A stretch of DNA of 64,000 bases from an uncultured Flavobacteriaceae bacterium. GTDB lineage: Bacteria; Bacteroidota; Bacteroidia; Flavobacteriales; Flavobacteriaceae. The notes under the pieces were generated by a model. The model was not told the DNA's origin. It saw only the letters and a list, made by a program, of their open reading frames with translations, and searched no databases. Both the position numbers and the translations under genes were made by a program. The stretch spans positions 1 through 64,000 of the forward strand of contig CANNAN010000007.1 of assembly GCA_947502635.1 (NCBI GenBank), written 5' to 3'. This document shows, one piece after another, positions 26,145 to 35,436 of the stretch (position 1 is its first letter; the number at the start of each line of letters is the position of its first letter).

Positions 26145-27371
26145 TTATATTAATTGACTCAGTGCTATTTCAAATGCTGTTGCACTGATTCCTGTTTTTG
26201 ATTTATTTTTGTTATACACTTTCTCGAGTGCTTCTTTTATTATATTTGATGTATCATTAAATATCGCCTCATCTGTCATCTGTACTTTACGTTCCATAAA
26301 ATAAGCAAATACACGAGCCATTCCACAATTAGAAATAAAATCTGGAATTAAACTTACTTTGTAGTCCGTATGCTCCATGATAGGGCCAAAGAAAATTTCT
26401 TTATCTGCAAAAGGCACATTAGCGCCACATGAAATAACTTCTAAACCACTATCTATCATTTCATCTATCTGATGGATAGTAATTAATCGTGATGCTGCAC
26501 AAGGGGCAAAGATTTCTGTTTCGATTGACCAAATCTTTTCATTAGCTTCTGTAAAAGGAATTAAATTATCACTAGCCAATGTGTTCTCTTTTTTTCTTAG
26601 GAATAAGTTAGTAATCTCTTCAAAAGTAAAGCCTTCTTCTTTAATTAAACCGCCAGCAATATCAATAATTCCAACAACCTTAGCGCCCATTTTCGACAAA
26701 TAAAAAGCTGCTGCTGCGCCTACATTTCCAAACCCTTGGATAACAGCTCGTTTTCCTGTAACAGAACCACCATAAATATTATAATACTGTTTAACGGCTT
26801 CGGCAACACCAAACCCAGTAATCATATCTGCTACGGTATATTTTCTTGAAATATCGGGAGAATAATCAGAGTTTTCTATAACTTTAATAACACCATGTCT
26901 TAACTGTCCTATTCTATTTATCTTATCCGCTTCAGTTGGTTTAAAATGTCCATTAAAAACACCTTCTTGTGGATGCCATACACCACTTTCTTCTGTAATT
27001 GGAATAACCTCATGTATTTCATCTACATTTAAATCACCTCCAGTACCATAATAACTCTTTAACAGAGGTGATACAGCAGCATACCAACGTTCCAGAACCT
27101 CTTTTTTTCTAGGATCTTTAGGGTCGAAGTTTATTCCTGATTTTGCACCTCCAATGGCTGGTCCAGAAACTGTAAATTTAATCTCCATGGTTTTTGCCAA
27201 AGATAAAACTTCATTCATATCTAATCCATTTCTCATACGCGTACCACCTCCAGCGGCTCCTCCTCGTAATGAATTTATAACAGTCCAGCCTTCGGCATAT
27301 GTTTCTGGATCTTTCCAATTAAAAACAATTTCGGGTTCTTTATTTTCGTATTTTTTTAATAATTTTTTCAT
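26145..27371 (-). CDS. Glu/Leu/Phe/Val-type amino acid dehydrogenase
   Basis: The 408-residue cytoplasmic enzyme oxidatively deaminates an amino acid with NAD(P). The dimerisation and catalytic domain (about 15-180) has GGGTRMRNGLD and GPAIGGAKSGI with catalytic Lys77. The C-terminal Rossmann domain (about 190-380) has IQGFGNVGAAAA. Glutamate is the most likely substrate, but leucine-type enzymes share this signature, so I leave the substrate open. The nhaD gene follows 10 bases downstream. Confidence 0.88.
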   Translation of the reverse strand: MKKLLKKYENKEPEIVFNWKDPETYAEGWTVINSLRGGAAGGGTRMRNGLDMNEVLSLAKTMEIKFTVSGPAIGGAKSGINFDPKDPRKKEVLERWYAAVSPLLKSYYGTGGDLNVDEIHEVIPITEESGVWHPQEGVFNGHFKPTEADKINRIGQLRHGVIKVIENSDYSPDISRKYTVADMITGFGVAEAVKQYYNIYGGSVTGKRAVIQGFGNVGAAAAFYLSKMGAKVVGIIDIAGGLIKEEGFTFEEITNLFLRKKENTLASDNLIPFTEANEKIWSIETEIFAPCAASRLITIHQIDEMIDSGLEVISCGANVPFADKEIFFGPIMEHTDYKVSLIPDFISNCGMARVFAYFMERKVQMTDEAIFNDTSNIIKEALEKVYNKNKSKTGISATAFEIALSQLI

Positions 27372-27530
27372 TTCTATTTTTAGTCTGATTCAAAATATAG
27401 CTTACATCTAATTTTATGTGGAGTTTATATTTAGCGTAGCTAAAGCTGATTCATCAAGAAAATGATTTAAATTATTATTGTAACAAATATAAAAAACTAA
27501 AAGTCCTTTAAGATTATTTTTTTGATATTT

Positions 27531-28595
27531 TTAAGGTAGATAAATTTCACCTGAGCTGTGATCCTTTGTAGCGCCCGTAACACTTTTCAGACAATTAATT
27601 TCATTTCTTAGTTTAAGAACACCTAAAAGCCCGAAGATCAGCGCCTCCTTAAATTCTACTACCGTATTTGAAGGTATTATAATTTTATGTTGTGAATACT
27701 CTTTAAGCTTTTCTATTAAAAAATTATTATAGACACCTCCCCCAGTAATGAGAACAGAACTGTGTTTTTTTCTATTTATTTCCTTAGTTATTTGGATAGC
27801 AATATGCTCAATAAAAGTATTTAGAATATCTTTTGTCTCTAATTGAAAGGTATCAATTAAAGGGAAAATATTTTTTTTGACCCATTCTAAACCTAAAGAT
27901 TTAGGATAATCTTCTTTGTAAAAGGAGAAGCTATTTAATTTATCAAGAAGTTTATTATGCATGCTTCCTGTTGCTGCTATTTTTCCTCCATCGTCATAAT
28001 CAAGTCCTATTAATTTAGTATAATGATTTAAGACTATGTTTACTGGGCAGACATCATAAGCAATTCGGTGATTATTAAATTCAGTAGAAATATTAGCAAA
28101 TCCGCCTAAATTCAGACAAAAATCATATTCAGAAAACAATAACTTATCACCTATTGGTACTAAAGGTGCGCCTTGCCCTCCTAGTTTGACGTCTTGGACT
28201 CTAAAATCACAAACAACCGTTTCTCCCAATAATTTAGCAAGTATTGGCTTATTCCCTATTTGATAGGTCCTGTTTTTTTCTGGTTGATGTAAAGCGGTAT
28301 GTCCATGCGAACAAACAGCATCAATATCTTTTATATTATTTCTATTAATGAAGTCTTTAATAATATCAGATAAGTAGTTCGTATAATCTTTATCTATTTG
28401 TTGCAATTCTCCAGTATTGTATGAAACTAAATTGCGAAGTGTTTTTTCCCAATCTAAATTGTAACTAACTGTTTCAGAATATATAATTTCAAAATGCCAT
28501 ACGTCATCTAATTCAAATTGTATGTAAACAACATCTATTCCATCTAATGATGTTCCTGACATAACACCAACAATACTATATCTTTTTTTTGTCAT
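27531..28595 (-). CDS. anmK: Anhydro-N-acetylmuramic acid kinase
   Basis: The 354-residue enzyme phosphorylates and opens anhydroMurNAc released during peptidoglycan turnover. The ASKHA-fold signature GVMSGTSLDGIDVV is at about 9-22. CSHGHTALHQP, DFRVQDVKLGGQGAPLVPIGD and LITGGGVYNNFL are further family blocks. The gene is divergent from the acyl-CoA dehydrogenase gene, about 95 bases away. Confidence 0.95.
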   Translation of the reverse strand: MTKKRYSIVGVMSGTSLDGIDVVYIQFELDDVWHFEIIYSETVSYNLDWEKTLRNLVSYNTGELQQIDKDYTNYLSDIIKDFINRNNIKDIDAVCSHGHTALHQPEKNRTYQIGNKPILAKLLGETVVCDFRVQDVKLGGQGAPLVPIGDKLLFSEYDFCLNLGGFANISTEFNNHRIAYDVCPVNIVLNHYTKLIGLDYDDGGKIAATGSMHNKLLDKLNSFSFYKEDYPKSLGLEWVKKNIFPLIDTFQLETKDILNTFIEHIAIQITKEINRKKHSSVLITGGGVYNNFLIEKLKEYSQHKIIIPSNTVVEFKEALIFGLLGVLKLRNEINCLKSVTGATKDHSSGEIYLP

Positions 28596-28642
28596 ATTGT
28601 GTAAAAATAATAATACTCATTAAAAATATATCATTAAAAAGC

Positions 28643-28650
28643 TATATTTG
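28643..28650 (+). promoter_or_regulatory. -7 box of the acyl-CoA dehydrogenase gene
   Basis: TATATTTG matches the TAnnTTTG consensus exactly, 40 bases before ATG 28690. It also argues against the TTG codon at 28648, inside the box, being the start. A -33 TTG is not obvious. Confidence 0.55.
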
Positions 28651-28689
28651 TACATATTTTTTATCAAATCAACAGTAAATCGAAGAATT

Positions 28690-29832
28690 ATGGATTTTAG
28701 TCTTTCAGAAGAACATATTATGATACGCGACGCTGCTCGTGATTTCGCACAAACCGAATTACTTCCTGGTGTTATTGAACGCGATAATAAACAAGAGTTT
28801 CCAAATGAGCTCGTTAGAAAAATGGGAGCATTAGGATTTATGGGGGTTATGGTAGATCCTAAATATGGTGGGAGCGGTATGGATGCTATTTCTTATGTTC
28901 TTATTATGGAAGAACTATCAAAAATTGATGCGTCAGCATCGGTAATGGTTTCTGTAAATAATTCGTTGGTTTGTTATGGATTAGAAGCTTATGGTTCTGA
29001 AGAACAAAAACAAAAATATTTAACAAAATTAGCAACAGGAGAGTTTCTTGGAGCTTTTTGTTTAAGTGAACCAGAAGCAGGTAGTGATGCGACTTCACAA
29101 AGAACGACAGCTATTGCCAAAGGAGATCATTATTTAATTAATGGTACAAAAAACTGGATTACCAATGGTGGACGAGCAGATGTATATTTAGTCATAGCGC
29201 AAACCGATAGAGATAAAGGGTCTCATGGCATTAATGCTTTTATTGTTGAAAAAGGAACAGAAGGTTTTCATGTTGGACCAAAAGAAGATAAGTTAGGTAT
29301 TCGCGGAAGCGATACACATACATTACAATTTAACGATTTAAAGGTTCCTAAAAAAAACAGAATAGGACCTAATGGTTCTGGATTTAGATTCGCTATGAAA
29401 ACCTTATCTGGAGGTCGCATTGGTATTGCGTCTCAAGCTTTAGGAATTGCATCTGGTGCTTATGAGTTAGCCTTAAAGTACTCGAAAGAACGAAAAGCTT
29501 TTGGCACTGAAATTTGCAACCATCAAGCAATTGCCTTCAAATTAGCCGATATGTATACCGAAATTGAAGCAGCTCGTTACTTGGTAATGAAAGCTGCCTG
29601 GGACAAGGATCAAGGCAACAACTATGACAAATCAAGTGCTATGGCAAAACTTTACGCCTCTAAAGTCGCTATGGAACATACTGTTGAAGCCGTACAAATA
29701 CATGGCGGTAATGGTTTTGTAAAAGAATATCACGTAGAACGTCTTATGCGTGATGCAAAAATCACACAGATTTATGAAGGAACTTCTGAAATTCAAAAAA
29801 TTGTCATTTCAAGAAGTCTTATAAGAGATTAA
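28690..29832 (+). CDS. Acyl-CoA dehydrogenase
   Basis: I place the start at ATG 28690 (MDFSLSEEHIM), the normal N-terminus of the family and downstream of a good -7 box. The 380-residue flavoenzyme introduces the trans-2 double bond in acyl-CoA. Family signatures are GAFCLSEPEAGSDA, NGTKNWITNGG, RKAFGTEICNHQAIAFKLAD and QIHGGNGFVKEY. YEGTSEIQ near residue 362 holds the catalytic Glu of the short-chain (butyryl-CoA) type. FAD-dependent, it would pass electrons to ETF. It is a single-gene unit closed by two terminator-like hairpins. Confidence 0.93.
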   Translation: MDFSLSEEHIMIRDAARDFAQTELLPGVIERDNKQEFPNELVRKMGALGFMGVMVDPKYGGSGMDAISYVLIMEELSKIDASASVMVSVNNSLVCYGLEAYGSEEQKQKYLTKLATGEFLGAFCLSEPEAGSDATSQRTTAIAKGDHYLINGTKNWITNGGRADVYLVIAQTDRDKGSHGINAFIVEKGTEGFHVGPKEDKLGIRGSDTHTLQFNDLKVPKKNRIGPNGSGFRFAMKTLSGGRIGIASQALGIASGAYELALKYSKERKAFGTEICNHQAIAFKLADMYTEIEAARYLVMKAAWDKDQGNNYDKSSAMAKLYASKVAMEHTVEAVQIHGGNGFVKEYHVERLMRDAKITQIYEGTSEIQKIVISRSLIRD

Positions 29833-29846
29833 AGCCTTTTTGCTTT

Positions 29847-29883
29847 AAAAAGCCTATTTATTAATAGCTTTTATTGTTTTTTT
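29847..29883 (+). terminator. Terminator after the acyl-CoA dehydrogenase gene
   Basis: AAAAGC-C-TATT pairs with AATAGCTTTT with one bulged C, followed by a T-rich run. It begins about 15 bases after the stop codon. Confidence 0.7.
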
Positions 29884-29911
29884 ACACTCAATAATAAATA
29901 AAAATTATATT

Positions 29912-29957
29912 GTTCAACTATCGTTTTAATAAAAATTAATAGTTGAACTTTTTTTTG
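29912..29957 (+). terminator. Second terminator-like hairpin
   Basis: GTTCAACTAT (29912-29921) pairs with ATAGTTGAAC (29939-29948) in a perfect 10-bp stem with a 17-base loop, followed by eight T. It backs up the preceding terminator and insulates the arsenosugar genes. Confidence 0.8.
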
Positions 29958-30023
29958 TTAAGTATTTTTATATTTTTCGACATAACTTCAATAGATTTTT
30001 ATCTTTAGTAAAAATTAAATTTT

Positions 30024-30359
30024 ATGCAAAAAACATATTACGATCCAGCAGATCTTAAAAAGTTTGGAAAAATAAGTGAATGGAATCAAGAACTTGGTGA
30101 TAAATTTTTTGAGTACTACGGTAAGGTTTTCGAAGAAGGCGCACTTACAGCTCGTGAAAAATCTTTAATCGCCCTAGCAGTTTCACATACCGAGCAATGC
30201 CCTTACTGTATAGATGCTTATACAAAAGATGGCTTACAGCGCGGCATTACTAAAGAAGAAATGATGGAAGCACTTCATGTTGGAGCCGCAATAAAAAGTG
30301 GCGCAACATTAGTTCATGGGGTGCAGATGATGAATAAAGTGAATAAATTAGAAATGTAA
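30024..30359 (+). CDS. AhpD-like carboxymuconolactone decarboxylase-family protein, arsenosugar-associated
   Basis: The 111-residue protein has the AhpD/CMD fold signature, with Cys59-x-x-Cys62 in HTEQCPYCID plus His55 and Glu57, the redox site of AhpD-like peroxidase partners. The family is recurrent next to arsS and is named the arsenosugar biosynthesis-associated peroxidase-like protein. Its exact reaction is not established; a thiol redox step on the arsenical or ArsS is my inference. It opens the arsenosugar gene series; arsS begins 150 bases downstream. Confidence 0.85.
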   Translation: MQKTYYDPADLKKFGKISEWNQELGDKFFEYYGKVFEEGALTAREKSLIALAVSHTEQCPYCIDAYTKDGLQRGITKEEMMEALHVGAAIKSGATLVHGVQMMNKVNKLEM

Positions 30360-30508
30360 GCAGTTAATCAATTTTGATTTTCAAAATTGAGTGAATCGCT
30401 CACCTCGATTTTATATCGGATTCTATTTAAAGCAAAGAGAAAAAGAGCGAAGTCGAAGGATCTCAAAGACAAAAGTATGAGATCTTCACTAAACTAACTA
30501 GAAAATTA

Positions 30509-31564
30509 ATGGCAACAAAATCCCTACATAAACGCGAAAGTGATTTAGCTAATAGCAATCGACAACTAGAAATTTTATCGAACGGTATCTTTCAAAATGG
30601 CGAGTTACCAACCTTTAAAAGTAAAATCTCTGAAACGAATCAATTTCCTTTAAAAGCCAAAAAATTAGAAATTCTTCAAATAAATGTTGGCTATATGTGT
30701 AACCAAGTCTGTGAGCATTGCCATGTAGACGCTGGTCCAGATCGTAAAGAAATTATGACCAGAGAAACGATGCTACAATGTTTGGATGTGATTAAAAATA
30801 CTGGTGCACATACCTTAGATTTAACTGGAGGCGCTCCCGAAATGAATCCTGATTTTAGATGGTTTGTAGAAGAAGCTGCCAAAGCAGGGATTAAAGATTT
30901 TATTGTACGCTCAAACCTGACAATAATTAGGGCTAATAAAAAATACTACGATTTACCAGAATTCTTTAAAAAACATAATGTACATGTTGTATCATCGATG
31001 CCACACTGGACACGCGGAAAAACAGATAAACAACGTGGTGATGGTGTTTTTGATAAGTCTATAAAAGCATTACAAGAATTAAATGCAATAGGGTATGGCA
31101 TGCCAGATAGCAGCCTCCGATTGGATTTGGTTTACAATCCATCAGGTGCATTTTTACCAGGCGATCAAGCATCGATGGAAAAGGATTTCAAAAAAGCACT
31201 GAAAGATGATTTTGATATTCAGTTTCATAATTTATTTGCTATCACAAATTTGCCTATTAGCAGATTCTTAGATTATTTAATTGCTTCCGAAAATTATGAA
31301 GACTATATGTATTCTTTGGTGGAGGCATACAATCCAACTGCTGTCGCTAATGTTATGTGCACCAATACGCTTTCTATTAGTTGGGATGGATATTTATTTG
31401 ATTGTGATTTTAATCAAATGTTAGAATTACCAGTAAACAGCAAAGTAAAACATATTTCAGAATACAATGAATCTCTACTTGAAGGTCGCAATATTGTTAT
31501 CTCCCAACACTGTTATGGCTGTACTGCAGGAGCAGGAAGTAGTTGCCAGGGCGTAGTAGCTTAA
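30509..31564 (+). CDS. arsS: Arsenosugar biosynthesis radical SAM protein ArsS
   Basis: The 351-residue enzyme has the radical SAM cluster motif Cx3Cx2C (Cys64, Cys68, Cys71; MCNQVCEHCHVDAGPDR). The C-terminal block HCYGCTAGAGSSCQG has Cys335, Cys338 and Cys346 and is typical of the DUF3641/ArsS family. In cyanobacteria ArsS transfers a 5'-deoxyadenosyl group from SAM to dimethylarsenite, giving the first organoarsenic nucleoside of arsenosugar synthesis. The nearby ArsM, nucleoside phosphorylase and two glycosyltransferases support the same role. The rhodanese gene starts 3 bases downstream. Confidence 0.93.
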   Translation: MATKSLHKRESDLANSNRQLEILSNGIFQNGELPTFKSKISETNQFPLKAKKLEILQINVGYMCNQVCEHCHVDAGPDRKEIMTRETMLQCLDVIKNTGAHTLDLTGGAPEMNPDFRWFVEEAAKAGIKDFIVRSNLTIIRANKKYYDLPEFFKKHNVHVVSSMPHWTRGKTDKQRGDGVFDKSIKALQELNAIGYGMPDSSLRLDLVYNPSGAFLPGDQASMEKDFKKALKDDFDIQFHNLFAITNLPISRFLDYLIASENYEDYMYSLVEAYNPTAVANVMCTNTLSISWDGYLFDCDFNQMLELPVNSKVKHISEYNESLLEGRNIVISQHCYGCTAGAGSSCQGVVA

Positions 31565-31567
31565 CTT

Positions 31568-32062
31568 ATGAATAGAACATTTTTTTACATATTTGTATGT
31601 TTTACTATTTCAGGTTTTTCTCAAAACAACCTGAAGTCATTATTAAAAAAACATAATAAAGAGAGCATTCCTTATATTTATGTAAAACAATTAGAAAAAC
31701 AAACCATACGCCCCATACTTTTAGACGCCAGAGAATTACCTGAATATAAAATAAGTCATCTAAAAAATGCCATTCATGTTGGGTATGATAAATTTAAAAT
31801 AGAAAGTATTCAGAAAAAAATTCCTGATACAAACACCAAAATAGTTGTTTACTGCTCCTTAGGAATTCGCTCTGAAACTATCGCTGATAGTCTCAAAAAA
31901 GTAGGTTATAATAATGTAGAAAATCTATATGGCGGTATTTTTGAATGGAAAAATAATAATTTACCTATTTATAACTCAACAGAAAAAGTAACAGATAGTA
32001 TTCATGCCTTTTCTAAAGCATGGAGCAAATGGGTGAAAAAAGGCGTAAAAGTATATGACTAA
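31568..32062 (+). CDS. Exported rhodanese-like protein
   Basis: The 164-residue protein has a signal peptide ending GFSQ (19) and a single rhodanese domain (about 40-140). The active-site loop is VVYCSLGIRSE with Cys96. Rhodaneses move sulfane sulfur or, in ArsC-like relatives, handle oxyanions. The export signal places it in the periplasm. It follows arsS by 3 bases and overlaps the next gene by 8 bases, so it belongs to the arsenosugar operon, but its role there is unknown. Confidence 0.87.
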   Translation: MNRTFFYIFVCFTISGFSQNNLKSLLKKHNKESIPYIYVKQLEKQTIRPILLDARELPEYKISHLKNAIHVGYDKFKIESIQKKIPDTNTKIVVYCSLGIRSETIADSLKKVGYNNVENLYGGIFEWKNNNLPIYNSTEKVTDSIHAFSKAWSKWVKKGVKVYD

Positions 32063-32684
32063 AGATCTTATCATCGTTTTTGTTAAAAATATAAAATTAG
32101 GCAAGGTAAAAACAAGACTTGCAAAAACCATTGGTAATCAAGGTGCTTTTGAAGTCTATAGTGAATTAGTTAAAATCACTGAATTCGCTACCGAAAGCAT
32201 AAAAACAGACAAGCGCATCTATTTTTCCAATACTGTAATTGATACCAAATGGAAAAACGATTACAAAACCGTTCAAGAAGGTAAAAACTTAGGCGAGCGT
32301 ATGAAAAATGCTTTCTTAAAAGGATTTGAAGACGGTTACGAACGCATCGTTCTAATAGGCTCTGATTTACCAGATATTGACTCCAAGCATATTGAAAAAG
32401 GACTTGAAAATTTAAAACACAACAAGGTTGTTTTTGGACCTGCTATTGATGGCGGTTATTATCTAGTCGGTATGACAAAAATGTATCATTCCATATTTGA
32501 TGACAAACCATGGAGTGAATCTCATTTATTAGAAGCAACGCTAAAAGAATTAGATCATGAAAACATATCTTATGCTTTATTAGAAACATTGAATGATATT
32601 GACACTTTTGAAGATTTAGTAGCTTCAGAATTTTATAAATCCAACTTAGTACTTCAAGAAAAAATCAAACGGTTAAGTCTTTAA
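32055..32684 (+). CDS. TIGR04282-type arsenosugar biosynthesis glycosyltransferase (CofC-like)
   Basis: The 209-residue cytoplasmic protein starts DLIIVFVKNIKLGKVKTRLAK, the N-terminal signature of the family, followed by GSDLPDID and FGPAIDGGYYLVGM. The fold resembles CofC and other nucleotidyl/glycosyl transferases. The family co-occurs with arsS and arsM and is thought to act in building the sugar part. The start codon overlaps the rhodanese gene by 8 bases. Confidence 0.88.
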   Translation: MTKDLIIVFVKNIKLGKVKTRLAKTIGNQGAFEVYSELVKITEFATESIKTDKRIYFSNTVIDTKWKNDYKTVQEGKNLGERMKNAFLKGFEDGYERIVLIGSDLPDIDSKHIEKGLENLKHNKVVFGPAIDGGYYLVGMTKMYHSIFDDKPWSESHLLEATLKELDHENISYALLETLNDIDTFEDLVASEFYKSNLVLQEKIKRLSL

Positions 32685-32780
32685 TTCATAATTATTTAAG
32701 CTTTCGTGAAATTATTTTAAATTGATAACGACTTAGTAATGAATTCCATTCATTACTGTTTAACGTTAAAAAAATAGATC

Positions 32781-33491
32781 ATGAAAAAATTTTTACTCTT
32801 TCTCCCTCTTTTATTAAGCTATCAAACAAGTATTTCTCAATGTGCAAGAGCTGCAAATAGTTTTGGAAATAATACTATGAATTCATCCTATAATATATCT
32901 GGAGATGTTACAGTAACCTTAAATGCAAACGATACGGTTACATTAGATTTAGAATCTACTTTCAGTACGGCCTCTGGCCCAGATGTAAGAGCTTATTTAA
33001 TTGACTCTAAAGGAGCTTCAGATGAGGTAATAAGAAATTCATCTGTAGTAGACTATCCTGCAACCGACATTATAGAATTTGGTCTGATAACAACATTTAA
33101 TGGGGCTAGTTCTTTTACTGTGAGTGTTCCTGGATCTGTTGACATTCTCCAATTTGATAAAGTGTATTTCAATTGTTTTGCGAATGATGTTTTATGGGAC
33201 TTTGGTTCTTACACGCCATTTACATCTGGCACTTGCACCTTAAGCCTTGAAGACGATACCTTTAATAAAATATCTATTTACCCAAATCCTACAGATAATT
33301 TGATTCGAATTGCAAGCCCAACAAACGAAATAGTCCAAATACGTATTTTTAATACTTTAGGGAAAGTCATTTACCAAAAAGAAAAGCGATTAAACCAGGA
33401 TATAGACGTATCAAACCTTAAATCTGGAATCTATATTTTATCCGCAACTTCAGATAGAAAAAATATTTCTAAAAAGCTGGTAATTAAATAA
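32781..33491 (+). CDS. Secreted DM13-domain protein, T9SS-sorted
   Basis: The 236-residue protein has a signal peptide ending SISQ (20). The domain at about 20-150 has TLDLESTFSTASGPDVRAYL, and FDKVYFNCFANDVLWDFGSY resembles the conserved Cys-centred end of DM13 domains, which are proposed redox or haem-related modules. The C-terminal 75 residues are a T9SS sorting domain (SIYPNPTDN). It lies about 100 bases after the CofC-like gene within the arsenosugar series. A link to arsenic is only positional. Confidence 0.75.
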   Translation: MKKFLLFLPLLLSYQTSISQCARAANSFGNNTMNSSYNISGDVTVTLNANDTVTLDLESTFSTASGPDVRAYLIDSKGASDEVIRNSSVVDYPATDIIEFGLITTFNGASSFTVSVPGSVDILQFDKVYFNCFANDVLWDFGSYTPFTSGTCTLSLEDDTFNKISIYPNPTDNLIRIASPTNEIVQIRIFNTLGKVIYQKEKRLNQDIDVSNLKSGIYILSATSDRKNISKKLVIK

Positions 33492-33513
33492 GGGTGTTTA
33501 TATAAAAATCTTA

Positions 33514-33521
33514 TATTTTTG
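33514..33521 (+). promoter_or_regulatory. Possible -7 box before the nucleoside phosphorylase gene
   Basis: TATTTTTG fits TAnnTTTG and lies 47 bases before the start codon. No -33 TTG is seen. It suggests punA-arsM can be transcribed separately. Confidence 0.4.
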
Positions 33522-33568
33522 ATAGTATAAAGCTTATAGGACTCAATTATTAATTCCAAAAATATAAA

Positions 33569-34381
33569 ATGATTAAATACATAAACGAAACCACTAAATA
33601 CTTACAAGACAAAGGTTTTGAAAATCCTGAAATCGGTATTATTCTAGGAACAGGGTTAGGACAACTCATTAGCGAAATAGACATCATAAAAGAGGTTAGT
33701 TATAATCACATCCCTAACTTCCCAACCGCAACGGTTGAGTTTCATAAAGGAAAACTAATTTATGGTGAACTTGCTGGTAAAAAGATAGTGGTTATGCAAG
33801 GGCGCTTTCATTTGTATGAAGGCTACACATTACAAGATGTGACCTATCCTGTTCGTATTATGGAAAAATTAGGCATTAAAACATTATTAGTTTCTAATGC
33901 TGCTGGAGCCATTAATTTAAGCTTTAAAAAAGGTGAATTGATGCTTATTGAAGATCATATTAATTTACAAGGCAGCTCTCCTTTAGCATTTAAAGGTGTT
34001 GAAAAATTAGGAGAACGCTTTACAGATATGAGTGCGCCTTACGATGCTGAAATCAATTCAAAATTTGAAAGCATCGCTAAAGCGAATCATATCAAATTAC
34101 ACAAAGGTGTTTATACGAGTGTTGTAGGACCACAATTAGAAACAAAAGCTGAGTATCGCATGTTAAAAATTATCGGATCTGATGCTGTTGGGATGAGTAC
34201 AGTACCTGAAATCATTGTAGCTAATCATTTAAAATTAAAAGTAGCTGCTGTGTCAGTTTTAACAGATGAATGCGACCCAGATAACTTAGAACCTGTTAAC
34301 ATTTCGGATATCATTGAAAATGCAGCAAAAGCTGAGCCAGATATGATCACCTTATTTAAAGAACTTATTAAGACCTTATAA
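33569..34381 (+). CDS. Purine nucleoside phosphorylase, arsenosugar context
   Basis: The 270-residue enzyme is a trimeric class I phosphorylase that cleaves purine nucleosides with phosphate. GIILGTGLGQL, the phosphate loop MQGRFHLYEGY, LLVSNAAGAIN, SVVGPQLETKAEYRML and GMSTVPE are the expected blocks. It is 2 bases before arsM. From that coupling I infer that it removes adenine from the 5'-deoxy-5'-arsinoyl-adenosine made by ArsS, in addition to or instead of housekeeping purine salvage. Confidence 0.92.
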   Translation: MIKYINETTKYLQDKGFENPEIGIILGTGLGQLISEIDIIKEVSYNHIPNFPTATVEFHKGKLIYGELAGKKIVVMQGRFHLYEGYTLQDVTYPVRIMEKLGIKTLLVSNAAGAINLSFKKGELMLIEDHINLQGSSPLAFKGVEKLGERFTDMSAPYDAEINSKFESIAKANHIKLHKGVYTSVVGPQLETKAEYRMLKIIGSDAVGMSTVPEIIVANHLKLKVAAVSVLTDECDPDNLEPVNISDIIENAAKAEPDMITLFKELIKTL

Positions 34382-34383
34382 TT

Positions 34384-35355
34384 ATGAGTAATTATTTAGA
34401 AACCACTCACGATGTATACAAAGAAGCCGCGTTAACACCAGATGTTGGGCTATGCTGTACGACAAATCCAATTTGGGAATTACCAGGATTAAAAATCCCA
34501 AAAATCATGCAAGAAATGAACTATGGCTGTGGAAGCACTGTGCATGCAAGAGATTTGACCAATAATCCTAAAATGCTATATGTTGGTGTTGGTGGTGGTA
34601 TGGAATTATTACAATTCGCATATTTTAACCGTCAAAAAGGAGGCGTAGTGGGTATTGATGTCGTTGATGAAATGCTAGAAGCTTCGCGCAAAAATTTTAT
34701 TGAGGCTGAAGCTCAAAATGATTGGTTTAAAAGTGACTTTGTAGATCTTAAAAAAGGAGATGCTATGAATCTTCCTGTGGAAGATAATAGTATTGATGTG
34801 GCAGCTCAAAACTGTTTATTTAATATTTTCAAAGCAGACGATCTTAAAAAAGCCATCGCAGAAATGTATCGCGTTTTAAAACCTCATGGCAGATTGGTTA
34901 TGAGTGACCCAACATGCGAACAACCTATGAATGACACTTTGCGTAATGATGAAAGACTACGTGCTTTATGCTTAAGCGGTAGTTTACCAATTGCAGAATA
35001 CGTAAAAGCATTAACAGATGCTGGTTTTGGCACGATTGAGATTCGTGCAAGAAAGCCATATAGAATACTCGATCCTAAGAATTACCCAACAGAAGAGTTA
35101 ATTTATATAGAATCTATTGAGGTTGCAGCCATAAAAGACCCTATGCCAGCAGATGGGCCTTGTATATTTACAGGTAAAGCTGCTATTTATTATGGAGATG
35201 AAGATTATTTTGATGACAAATTAGGACACGTATTACTAAAAAATCAACCTTTAGCCATTTGTGATAAAACAGCAGCAACATTGCAATCTTTAAATAGAGA
35301 CGATATTTATTTTTCAGAATCCACTTATCATTATGATGGTGGAGGATGTTGCTAA
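34384..35355 (+). CDS. arsM: Arsenite S-adenosylmethionine methyltransferase ArsM (arsenosugar type)
   Basis: The 323-residue methyltransferase has the SAM site VGVGGGMELLQFA (about 61-73), VGIDVVDEML and the DxxxQNCLFNIF segment. Cys24 and Cys25 near the N-terminus and the C-terminal GGGCC are candidates for arsenic binding, as ArsM uses Cys thiols. It would make mono- and dimethylarsenite, the substrate of ArsS. The long form and pairing with arsS and the phosphorylase match the arsenosugar subtype. Confidence 0.9.
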   Translation: MSNYLETTHDVYKEAALTPDVGLCCTTNPIWELPGLKIPKIMQEMNYGCGSTVHARDLTNNPKMLYVGVGGGMELLQFAYFNRQKGGVVGIDVVDEMLEASRKNFIEAEAQNDWFKSDFVDLKKGDAMNLPVEDNSIDVAAQNCLFNIFKADDLKKAIAEMYRVLKPHGRLVMSDPTCEQPMNDTLRNDERLRALCLSGSLPIAEYVKALTDAGFGTIEIRARKPYRILDPKNYPTEELIYIESIEVAAIKDPMPADGPCIFTGKAAIYYGDEDYFDDKLGHVLLKNQPLAICDKTAATLQSLNRDDIYFSESTYHYDGGGCC

Positions 35356-35381
35356 TTTTTTCAAAGAATAAAATTTATTAT

Positions 35382-35409
35382 AATCCTGTGAAATCTCACA
35401 GGATTTTTT
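35382..35409 (+). terminator. Terminator after arsM
   Basis: AATCCTGTGA (35382-35391) pairs perfectly with TCACAGGATT (35396-35405) across a 4-base loop, followed by T. Confidence 0.92.
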
Positions 35410-35436
35410 ATTTTCAGTCCTCAATTCAATCTTAGC

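Noticed and set aside
28648-28689. Upstream extension of the acyl-CoA dehydrogenase from TTG 28648
   Set aside because: That codon lies in the -7 box, and the extra residues do not fit the family N-terminus.
30439-30490. Riboswitch or regulatory hairpin before arsS
   Set aside because: Only a 7-bp inverted repeat (GATCTCA/TGAGATC) is present, in what looks like generic intergenic repeat DNA; no riboswitch core could be recognised.
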